A stretch of DNA of 5,463 nt from Patescibacteria group bacterium. Its GTDB lineage: Bacteria > Patescibacteriota > Minisyncoccia > Phycocordibacterales > PALSA-1337. Positions 1-4,524 of this stretch are shown in pieces. The DNA lies in the NCBI GenBank assembly GCA_028864955.1, contig JAGWLE010000046.1, forward strand, positions 1 to 5,463, read 5' to 3'. Each line of letters starts with the position of its first letter. The first letter of the stretch is position 1. Position numbers and translations under genes: made by a program. The notes below the pieces were generated by a model that was not told the DNA's origin, made no database searches, and worked only from the letters and a program-made list of their open reading frames with translations.

Positions 1-81
1 GGCAATGTTGCCGAGCGTCTCCAGATAACGTACGGCGGCGTAATACCGCGCATATTTTTGAGAATGAGTCGATTGTTTCAT
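1..81 (-). CDS. N-terminus of an uncharacterised protein (partial, runs off the window start)
   Basis: The minus strand is open from ATG at 81 down to position 1, giving 27 codons without a stop. The start is supported by a -10-like TATAGT eight bases upstream and by the intrinsic terminator of the preceding gene just before it. The visible peptide is polar at first and then contains ARYYAAVRYLETLGN (residues 11-25). An alanine/tyrosine-rich helix ending in YLExL-x-N resembles the start of FolC/Mur-ligase-type proteins. Too little is visible to name a family, so that resemblance is a weak inference. If correct, it would place a Mur-ligase-like enzyme beside the cyanophycin-synthetase-like ATP-grasp gene on the same strand. 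There is no Shine-Dalgarno sequence before the ATG. I am fairly confident that a gene starts here and have low confidence in its identity. Confidence 0.55.
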   Translation of the reverse strand, partial: MKQSTHSQKYARYYAAVRYLETLGNIA

Positions 82-89
82 CGCAAACT

Positions 90-95
90 ACTATA
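90..95 (-). promoter_or_regulatory. -10 element for the partial minus-strand gene at 1-81
   Basis: Read on the minus strand, the hexamer is TATAGT, five of six matches to TATAAT, with eight bases between it and the ATG at 81. A start site seven bases downstream would leave a leader of about 2 nt. No good -35 is visible: the best-spaced hexamer is TCCATT and overlaps the upstream terminator. The same spacing is seen at the enolase promoter. Confidence 0.5.
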
Positions 96-108
96 GCTTA
101 AAAGATAA

Positions 109-135
109 CAAAAATGGAGGCTCCGAAGAACCTCC
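109..135 (-). terminator. Intrinsic terminator of the ATP-grasp gene, with UUCG tetraloop
   Basis: On the minus strand, 135 to 116 reads GGAGGTTC, TTCG, GAGCCTCC. This is an eight-pair stem with one G-U wobble, closed by the very stable C(UUCG)G tetraloop. It is followed at once by ATTTTTG (115-109). It begins 17 bases after the TAA of the ATP-grasp gene. Stem, loop and U-tract make this a textbook Rho-independent terminator. It separates the ATP-grasp gene from the partial gene at 1-81, which then has its own -10 element. Confidence 0.88.
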
Positions 136-151
136 CGTGAAGACGACGAAC

Positions 152-1165
152 TTAGGCGTCAGTGTCCATTGCCTTAAGGACTTCGAGGTATAAATCCTCG
201 ACGATCTTTTGCTGAGCCTTGCCAATGGTCGCGTAATGATCCAGCCCCGGCGCTGAGTTGATCTCGATGATCCAATGCCCGCCTTTGATGAGAGCTTGTG
301 AAATGTCACCGGCGATCATAAGGTCGACGCCGCAGAGGCGAAGGCCCATATCTCTGGTTACATTCACGGCGAGCTTTTGAAAGTCGGGGTGAACGACTTC
401 GGTAACATCCCGCGAGTCACCGCCACTCGAGAGATTGGCGTTATCGAGAAGATATACCAGCTGACCTTTTCCCAGACGAGAATCGAATGAGAGACCTTGG
501 CGCCACAGCTTATCGGCGATGCGACGATCATCGAATTGGAGGACCGTATCTCTGCCCGTCTGCTTGAAGACGTATTGCTTCTTTCGAAGAAGCCCGCGCA
601 CAGTGGTTTTTCCATCGCCAATGACTGACAACGGGATTCGTTCATAGGCCGATATGACTCGACCGTCGAGTACGACCAATCGATAGTCATGGCCGATGAT
701 GAACGTCTCGATGAGAATCATCGTATCCATCTTCGAAGCGGCCTTAAAGGCTGTCTCGAACTCTCGACGTGTCTGTACTTTGAAGACGCAGCGTCCTTGG
801 CTCTTGCTGTTTGGCTTTACGATAACCGGCCAGCCAAGTTTTCGCGCATAGCGATACGCCGCCGCCATGCTTTCGTGCGAATGTATTTGGGCTGCCCATT
901 TTTCAGCGCAGAATGCCCTCCCGGTAATTACCGGATAACCCATTCGCTTCATGAAGAACTTAGCGTAGTCCTTATCGCGGGCTATGTCTGACGCGCCCAT
1001 GCGATTGAGATCAAGCGTCGAGTAGCGGAAATACCTTTTACGTCCGCTTTCGAAGATGATTTGACCGACTTTGCCCCATTTCGGCTCCAAGATGACCCTG
1101 GCTCCGATACGCGGGGCGACCTTTTTCAGTGTTCTGGCTACAAGATTTTCTTTCATATCTGACAT
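152..1165 (-). CDS. ATP-grasp ligase resembling the ATP-grasp domain of cyanophycin synthetase / GshF
   Basis: The product is a 337-residue soluble protein with an ATP-grasp fold, expected to activate a carboxylate as an acyl-phosphate and ligate it to an amine. In order it shows a short N-terminal region (1-60), a linker with DKDYAKFFMKRMGYPV (65-79), the ATP-binding lysine segment VIVKPNSKSQG (114-124), ETFIIGHDYRLVV (153-165), and IPLSVIGDGKTTVRGLL (177-193). The last of these is the signature of cyanophycin synthetase and GshF. Further on are LSSGGDSRDVTEVVHP (245-260), CGVDL (278-282) and the metal-binding EIN (301-303). Full cyanophycin synthetase is over 800 residues and adds a C-terminal Mur-ligase domain, which is absent here, so the substrate is unknown. 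RimK-like amino-acid ligase and glutathione-synthase-like roles are alternatives. Start: ATG at 1165, with a second ATG three codons later; neither has a Shine-Dalgarno sequence. Stop is TAA, followed by a strong terminator, so the gene is probably monocistronic. Confidence 0.85.
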   Translation of the reverse strand: MSDMKENLVARTLKKVAPRIGARVILEPKWGKVGQIIFESGRKRYFRYSTLDLNRMGASDIARDKDYAKFFMKRMGYPVITGRAFCAEKWAAQIHSHESMAAAYRYARKLGWPVIVKPNSKSQGRCVFKVQTRREFETAFKAASKMDTMILIETFIIGHDYRLVVLDGRVISAYERIPLSVIGDGKTTVRGLLRKKQYVFKQTGRDTVLQFDDRRIADKLWRQGLSFDSRLGKGQLVYLLDNANLSSGGDSRDVTEVVHPDFQKLAVNVTRDMGLRLCGVDLMIAGDISQALIKGGHWIIEINSAPGLDHYATIGKAQQKIVEDLYLEVLKAMDTDA

Positions 1166-1184
1166 TTTTTACCATAAAGTTGGT

Positions 1185-1193
1185 AAAATAGCA
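1185..1193 (-). promoter_or_regulatory. Extended -10 promoter candidate for the ATP-grasp gene
   Basis: The minus strand reads TGC TATTTT, an extended -10 (TGn plus hexamer, four of six matches to TATAAT). A start near 1178 would give a leader of about 13 nt with no Shine-Dalgarno sequence. An alternative is TATGGT (1176-1171), five bases before the ATG, which would give a leaderless message. No convincing -35 is seen for either. Confidence 0.4.
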
Positions 1194-1295
1194 AGGAAAA
1201 CAGGAAAACGGTGCCATCTACTAAGTGCACCGACAATCTGATTTCAATTCCACCCTACGAGGGGCACATGATCGAAATTATGTAGTAGAGCACGA

Positions 1296-1324
1296 TTGAC
1301 TCGCGTGCGGTTTGGGAGTAGGTT
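1296..1324 (+). promoter_or_regulatory. Weak promoter candidate for the PurS-like gene
   Basis: TTGACT (1296-1301, five of six matches to TTGACA) is followed after 17 bases by TAGGTT (1319-1324), only a partial match to TATAAT. A start near 1331 would give a leader of about 23 nt with no Shine-Dalgarno sequence. An AT-rich TTAATATA (1343-1350) lies closer to the ATG, but its spacing is too short for a start at or before the ATG. Apart from this and the opposing promoter, 1194-1295 holds only weak short hairpins. Confidence 0.35.
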
Positions 1325-1353
1325 GTGTGCGGACACCACAACTTAATATAGCT

Positions 1354-1899
1354 ATGACAACACAGAAATTCTACGCACTCGTGCGAATCTTTCGCAAAGG
1401 CAGCGTGCTCAATCCGGAGGAAGCCGTCACATTCCGTGCTCTAAAGAAGACAATGGGCTACGATCATTTCGCGAACATGCGCATGGGCACATTCCTGGAA
1501 TTCGATTTCGAAGCCGCGAGTGATGATGCGGACACTGTCAAAAATGAACTCCGAGGTCACCTGACTCGCGGCGGACTCATGCCCGATGCCATCCTCAATC
1601 TCGTCAAGGACACCTTCGAGATCCTCGAACTCACGGCTCTCACCGAGGCGCAATCACCTTGTTGTGGCCGCGCGATCTCTCTGCGATTGGAGCCTGCTGC
1701 AAAGGACAGCATCTGCGTTGGATTTTGCACGGCATGTATCGCGCCCGTGGCGCGTATACATCCCTTCACCGATCGCCATGAATGGCTCGACGGTCATTAT
1801 TTCGACGATCCAACGCACCATTTTAGGCAGATGAGGAACACCAGGCTGGCCGTCACGGAAAGCGCTCCCCTGGATCCGCCGGACATGCAAACATGTTGA
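1354..1899 (+). CDS. PurS-like domain protein with a C-terminal cysteine-rich (putative zinc-ribbon) extension
   Basis: The product is 181 residues from ATG 1354. A TTG at 1312 could add 14 residues, but they are not PurS-like, so the ATG is preferred. Residues 5-93 follow the PurS pattern: a first strand FYALVRIF, then GSVLNPEEAV (16-25), RALKKTMGYDH (28-38), MRMGTFLEFDFEAAS (42-56) and a closing LNLVKDTFEILE (81-92). PurS is the roughly 80-residue subunit of phosphoribosylformylglycinamidine synthase, acting with PurL and PurQ in purine synthesis. Here the canonical VRxGKxIEL is replaced by MRMGTFLEF, and a few extra residues precede the last strand. Residues 101-136 contain SPCCGR (C103, C104) and CVGFCTAC (C121, C125, C128), with H136 nearby, resembling a zinc ribbon with an altered first knuckle. 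No purine gene is adjacent. A regulatory or nucleic-acid-binding role is possible, but function is not established. The stop is TGA. Confidence is high for the gene and moderate for the PurS assignment. Confidence 0.72.
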   Translation: MTTQKFYALVRIFRKGSVLNPEEAVTFRALKKTMGYDHFANMRMGTFLEFDFEAASDDADTVKNELRGHLTRGGLMPDAILNLVKDTFEILELTALTEAQSPCCGRAISLRLEPAAKDSICVGFCTACIAPVARIHPFTDRHEWLDGHYFDDPTHHFRQMRNTRLAVTESAPLDPPDMQTC

Positions 1900-1934
1900 G
1901 GTCTTGGTCGGGTTCTGCCTGTCACAGATCGCGT

Positions 1935-1961
1935 GCCCGCGTTTCAGAACGTGGGCTTTTT
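1935..1961 (+). terminator. Intrinsic terminator after the PurS-like gene
   Basis: Positions 1935-1956 form a nine-pair stem, GCCCGCGTT with AACGTGGGC, containing one G-U wobble and a TCAG tetraloop. TTTTT (1957-1961) and further AT-rich sequence follow. It lies 36 bases after the TGA and between convergent genes. The minus-strand reading of the hairpin has no U-tract behind it, so it should work mainly on the plus strand; the prfA transcript may end here only weakly. Confidence 0.88.
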
Positions 1962-1970
1962 ATTATCTGT

Positions 1971-2954
1971 TTATTTGTCAGATTCCACGTCTTGGCCCGC
2001 CTTCCCCGTCCTCTCAAATTCGTGTAAGGCCTCGATGATAGGCGCTATCTTGCCTTTCATGATGTTCGGCAAGCCGTGCCATGACTCCTTTATGCGATGG
2101 TCGGTGACTCGATCCTGTGGAAAATTGTAGGTGCGGATCTTTTCCGAACGGTCGCCCGTGCCGATCTGACCTTTGCGTTCGCTGGCAAACTTCTTGACAT
2201 CTTCCTCTTCCTTGGCGGCCTCAAGCTTGGCCGTGAGTATTTGCAGAGCCTTCTCGCGATTTGCGTTCTGACTGCGTTCCGCGGTGGAACGAATGACGAT
2301 ACCCGACGGCGTATGAGTCAGGCGCACCGCCGTTTCGACTTTGTTGACATTCTGGCCGCCTTTGCCGCCCGATCGGCTGAATTCGACTTCTATATCCGCG
2401 GGATTAATGACGATTTTTGATTTCTTGCGAATGGGCATGATGGCAACCGAAGCCGTCGATGTGTGAATGCGGCCAGACTTTTCCGTTTCCGGGACGCGCT
2501 GAACGCGATGTACGCCCGTCTCCCAGCGCAGATCCTCGTAGACGCCCCTGCCCCTCACTTCCATCGAAGCTTCCTTGTAGCCGCCGATATCATTCTTGGA
2601 CTCATCGACGATGCGCGTACCCCAGCCCTGCGCCGCGGCATAGGCTTTGTACATTTCCAAAAGTTCCGCGGCAAAAAGCGCCGCTTCATCGCCGCCGGCG
2701 CCGGCACGGACTTCGAGAATGATCTCGTTCGGTCGTTCATCCTCCTCCTTGTCGGCCGCCATAATCGCCGCCATCTGGCTTTCCAACGTCTTTTTCTGTT
2801 CAATGATGGAGGCCAGATCATGTTCGGCCAGCTCCTTGAGCGCCGGATCTTTGTCGATCATCCCCCGCGTTTCCTGTTCGTCTTTCTGGAGTTTTTCGTA
2901 GAGTCCGGCAAGGAATGAAGTCTTTGGATTTTCCTTGAATTGATCCAGATTCAT
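1971..2954 (-). CDS. prfA: Peptide chain release factor 1 (RF1)
   Basis: RF1 recognises UAA and UAG in the ribosomal A site and triggers hydrolysis of the peptidyl-tRNA ester. The 327-residue product has the RF1-type codon-reading tripeptide P155-E156-T157 (the PxT form; RF2 has SPF), followed by GRIHTSTA (161-168). It also has the catalytic GGQ at 199-201 in SGGKGGQNVNKVET, whose glutamine is normally methylated by PrmC. Other conserved stretches are EVRAGAGGDEAALF (81-94), the ERSQNANREKA segment (226-236) and RTYNFPQDRVTDHRI (274-288). It is about 30 residues shorter than E. coli RF1, and the loss is all in the N-terminal helical domain before DPALKELAEHDL. The start is ATG 2954: the codon before it, in the same frame, is the TAG that ends rpmE2, so no upstream extension is possible. 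There is no clear Shine-Dalgarno sequence, so translation probably depends on ribosomes ending rpmE2. The prfA stop is TAA. Confidence 0.97.
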   Translation of the reverse strand: MNLDQFKENPKTSFLAGLYEKLQKDEQETRGMIDKDPALKELAEHDLASIIEQKKTLESQMAAIMAADKEEDERPNEIILEVRAGAGGDEAALFAAELLEMYKAYAAAQGWGTRIVDESKNDIGGYKEASMEVRGRGVYEDLRWETGVHRVQRVPETEKSGRIHTSTASVAIMPIRKKSKIVINPADIEVEFSRSGGKGGQNVNKVETAVRLTHTPSGIVIRSTAERSQNANREKALQILTAKLEAAKEEEDVKKFASERKGQIGTGDRSEKIRTYNFPQDRVTDHRIKESWHGLPNIMKGKIAPIIEALHEFERTGKAGQDVESDK

Positions 2955-3215
2955 CTATTTCTTGGTTTTGGCCTTAGCTTGGCGGCTCTTGAACTTCTCG
3001 ACGCGACCAGCGGTATCGATAGTCTTTTCTTGATTGGTATAGAACGGATGCGAAGCGCTCGAAATTTCAATGTGGAAAACGGGATATTCCTTGCCATCCG
3101 TCCACTTGGCCGTCTCCTTTGTCTTGATCGTTGAAGGTATGAGGAATTTGGCGCCGCTTGAGTTATCAGCGAAGATGACCGGACGATAATCGGCTGGGTG
3201 AATATCCTTTTTCAT
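2955..3215 (-). CDS. rpmE2: Ribosomal protein bL31, type B (zinc-independent)
   Basis: bL31 is a small protein of the large subunit that bridges to the 30S head. The 86-residue product shows the type-B opening MKKDIHPADYRPVIFAD, then FLIPSTIKTKET (24-35), the family signature ISSASHPFYT (51-60) and DTAGRVEKF (67-75), and ends in a lysine-rich tail. It contains no cysteine, so it lacks the CxxC zinc site of type-A L31. In several bacteria type-B L31 is repressed by Zur when zinc is sufficient. The ATG at 3215 gives the expected N-terminus. The TAG stop touches the prfA ATG with zero spacing and in the same frame, so the two genes form one transcription unit and are probably translationally coupled. 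No Shine-Dalgarno sequence is visible. A promoter with a 17-base spacer lies immediately upstream. Confidence 0.96.
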   Translation of the reverse strand: MKKDIHPADYRPVIFADNSSGAKFLIPSTIKTKETAKWTDGKEYPVFHIEISSASHPFYTNQEKTIDTAGRVEKFKSRQAKAKTKK

Positions 3216-3224
3216 AGTGGGGAT

Positions 3225-3253
3225 AATCTATCACGATAATCACGACTATGCAA
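3225..3253 (-). promoter_or_regulatory. Promoter of rpmE2-prfA
   Basis: On the minus strand, TTGCAT (3253-3248) and TAGATT (3230-3225) are separated by exactly 17 bases. Each is a partial match to the sigma-70 consensus. The -10 ends nine bases before the rpmE2 ATG, and the expected start is the A near 3218, leaving a 3-nt leader. It lies back to back with the transporter promoter: the -35 here is one base from that extended -10. Confidence 0.5.
3231..3245. promoter_or_regulatory. Candidate Fur/Zur-type operator (7-1-7 imperfect palindrome)
   Basis: TCACGAT-A-ATCACGA has two 7-base arms around a single base, with five of seven positions symmetric. It can also be read as the direct repeat TCACGA. 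It lies inside the -10/-35 spacer of the rpmE2 promoter. Compared with the Bacillus Zur consensus recalled from the literature (TCGTAATNATTACGA), 10 of 14 defined positions match. GATAATC also occurs twice here (3222-3228 and 3235-3241). A Zur link is inferred from rpmE2 being type B. Confidence 0.3.
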
Positions 3254-3254
3254 A

Positions 3255-3263
3255 TGCTATAAT
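3255..3263 (+). promoter_or_regulatory. Extended -10 promoter of the MFS transporter gene
   Basis: TGC TATAAT is a perfect extended -10. The -35 region is poor (GATAAT at 3235-3240), which extended -10 promoters tolerate. The expected start near 3270-3271 lies 3-4 bases before the ATG at 3274, so the message would be essentially leaderless. This element overlaps upstream in-frame starts at 3217 (GTG) and 3262 (ATG), arguing against both. Confidence 0.65.
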
Positions 3264-3273
3264 GTTTCATACC

Positions 3274-4452
3274 ATGTCCACTCGTGCCGCCAGGCAGCCC
3301 CGCTCACACATCATATATACCATCGCCGTCATCGGCTTCATCTATACGCTCCACGGCGTCATACCGATGTATTCAAATTCCAGTTTTTTGGCGCTATTTG
3401 CCGATGAGCGGACAGTCGGTCTTATCTACATGGCCGGCGCGGCCGTCTCGGTCCTCGGCTTTCTGCTGGCACCGGATATCATCCGCCGGCTCGGCAACTA
3501 CCGGACAGCCATCGGACTCGTCCTCATCCAGATTGCACTATACTATTTCCTCGTCGGCAGCAGCAATCCGCTCGTGCTTTCCCTGGTTTTCATCCTACAA
3601 TCGGGCATCCTTTCGCTCATCGGGTTGACACTCGATATCTTCCTGGAAGTCTACACTGACGGCGCGGCTATCGGCACGGTCCGCGGCCTCTATACGGCCA
3701 CGCTCAACGCCTCATGGGTAGTAGCGCCTCTCATCGGCACCTTGCTCATCAATGGCACAAATAATTACCGTAATACATACGTGGCGGCCTTGGCCATGCT
3801 CTTCCCGCTCCTATATCTCATCTATCGAAATTTTCCGCGCTTCCGCGACCCCAATTACGTCCACCTCTCGCCATGGCAACTGACCAAGCACATCTCCCAG
3901 AACACGAACTGGGTAAAGCTCTTTTTTGCCAACATCATCCTGCAGACATTCTATTCCTGGATGATCATCTATAGTCCGATATACCTCCACCAGACGATCG
4001 GCCTCACCTGGGAGGGCATCGGCATCGTCCTGGTCGTCATGCTCATGCCATTCCCGCTCATACAATACCCGCTCGGACGTCTGGCCGACAAGAAATACGG
4101 CGAAAAAGAGATCATGGCTATCGGTTTTGCCATCATGGGCGTATCCACGATATTCCTGTCGCTGCCGCGCGTTCCCTCGGTACTGATTTGGTCGATACTC
4201 TTCTTTGTAACCAGGATCGGGGCAGCCGCGGCCGAGATCATGATGGAGACGTACTTCTTCAAGACCGTATCGCCCCGCGACTCAGCCGTACTCGGTTCAT
4301 TCCGCATCACCCGCCCCGTCTCGAATTTCCTGGCGCCAGGCATCATGATTCTGGGGTTGCTATTCATATCCACGCAGTACATGTTCGTGGTTATCGGGCT
4401 GATGAGTCTGATCGCCCTATGGCCGGCATTGACCATAAAGGATACAAACTAG
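3274..4452 (+). CDS. Major facilitator superfamily (MFS) transporter, 12 TM
   Basis: The product is a 392-residue inner-membrane protein with about twelve hydrophobic segments (roughly residues 12-33, 46-66, 77-95, 98-118, 137-160, 167-185, 214-237, 246-265, 279-297, 301-321, 345-365 and 369-387). A hydrophilic central loop at 186-213 (NFPRFRDPNYVHLSPWQLTK) lies between the two six-helix halves. The TM8-TM9 loop carries PLGRLADKKYGEKE (266-279), the C-terminal copy of MFS motif A (GxLaDrxGrrk). The TM2-TM3 copy is degenerate (PDIIRRLGNYR, 67-77). This supports an MFS carrier that cycles between inward- and outward-facing states. The substrate cannot be read from the sequence; drug or metabolite export are both possible. 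The start at ATG 3274 follows from the extended -10 only ten bases upstream; in-frame GTG 3217 and ATG 3262 lie upstream of or within that element. The gene is divergent from rpmE2, ends in TAG, and is followed by an inverted repeat and then enolase. Confidence 0.85.
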   Translation: MSTRAARQPRSHIIYTIAVIGFIYTLHGVIPMYSNSSFLALFADERTVGLIYMAGAAVSVLGFLLAPDIIRRLGNYRTAIGLVLIQIALYYFLVGSSNPLVLSLVFILQSGILSLIGLTLDIFLEVYTDGAAIGTVRGLYTATLNASWVVAPLIGTLLINGTNNYRNTYVAALAMLFPLLYLIYRNFPRFRDPNYVHLSPWQLTKHISQNTNWVKLFFANIILQTFYSWMIIYSPIYLHQTIGLTWEGIGIVLVVMLMPFPLIQYPLGRLADKKYGEKEIMAIGFAIMGVSTIFLSLPRVPSVLIWSILFFVTRIGAAAAEIMMETYFFKTVSPRDSAVLGSFRITRPVSNFLAPGIMILGLLFISTQYMFVVIGLMSLIALWPALTIKDTN

Positions 4453-4476
4453 GTCCGACCTCGCGAGGTCTGACCT
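4451..4476. repeat. 26-bp inverted repeat overlapping the transporter stop codon
   Basis: The arms 4451-4463 and 4464-4476 are complementary at 12 of 13 positions, around a perfect 14-base palindrome GACCTCGCGAGGTC (4457-4470). As RNA it could form a GC-rich hairpin after the transporter TAG, whose last two bases are in the left arm. No U-tract follows (next bases CGCTCCGTCTC), so it is not a typical intrinsic terminator. It ends 11 bases before the enolase -35 and could instead be an operator or an RNA-stabilising hairpin. Confidence 0.7.
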
Positions 4477-4487
4477 CGCTCCGTCTC

Positions 4488-4516
4488 TTGAATAGTCCGG
4501 GTCCTATGCCTATAAT
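4488..4516 (+). promoter_or_regulatory. Sigma-70-type promoter of enolase
   Basis: TTGAAT (4488-4493) and a perfect TATAAT (4511-4516) are separated by exactly 17 bases. The -10 ends eight bases before the ATG at 4525, so transcription should start at about 4523-4525 and leave a leader of 0-2 nt. The eight intervening bases are AACCTCCT, which resemble the anti-Shine-Dalgarno rather than the Shine-Dalgarno sequence. This is the clearest promoter in the window. Confidence 0.75.
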
Positions 4517-4524
4517 AACCTCCT

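Noticed and set aside
364..991. Open frames overlapping the ATP-grasp gene on both strands
   Set aside because: They lie wholly within a gene with clear ATP-grasp motifs and have no recognisable content.
1209..1232. CGGTGC/GCACCG hairpin with a 12-nt loop in the divergent intergenic region
   Set aside because: Only six pairs with a long loop and no following U-tract; a nearby CCC-TACGA-GGG is weaker still.
1268..1285. Five-codon micro-ORF (ATG to TAG) upstream of the PurS-like gene
   Set aside because: It has no ribosome-binding site, lies upstream of the candidate promoter, and is expected by chance.
1312..1353. TTG start extending the PurS-like protein by 14 residues
   Set aside because: The PurS pattern begins just after ATG 1354; the added residues (GVGCVRTPQLNIA) do not resemble the family and lie over the candidate promoter.
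1897..1899. UGA recoding (as glycine or tryptophan) in this genome
   Set aside because: TGA ends the PurS-like gene shortly before a strong terminator, and no conserved protein in the window contains an internal UGA.
2097..2918. Several plus-strand open frames opposite prfA
   Set aside because: They are antisense shadows of a strongly conserved RF1 gene; their translations show no family features.
3217..3273. GTG (3217) or ATG (3262) start for the MFS transporter
   Set aside because: Both lie upstream of or inside the perfect extended -10 at 3255-3263, so a transcript from it would not include them; the added residues are polar and unlike an MFS N-terminus.
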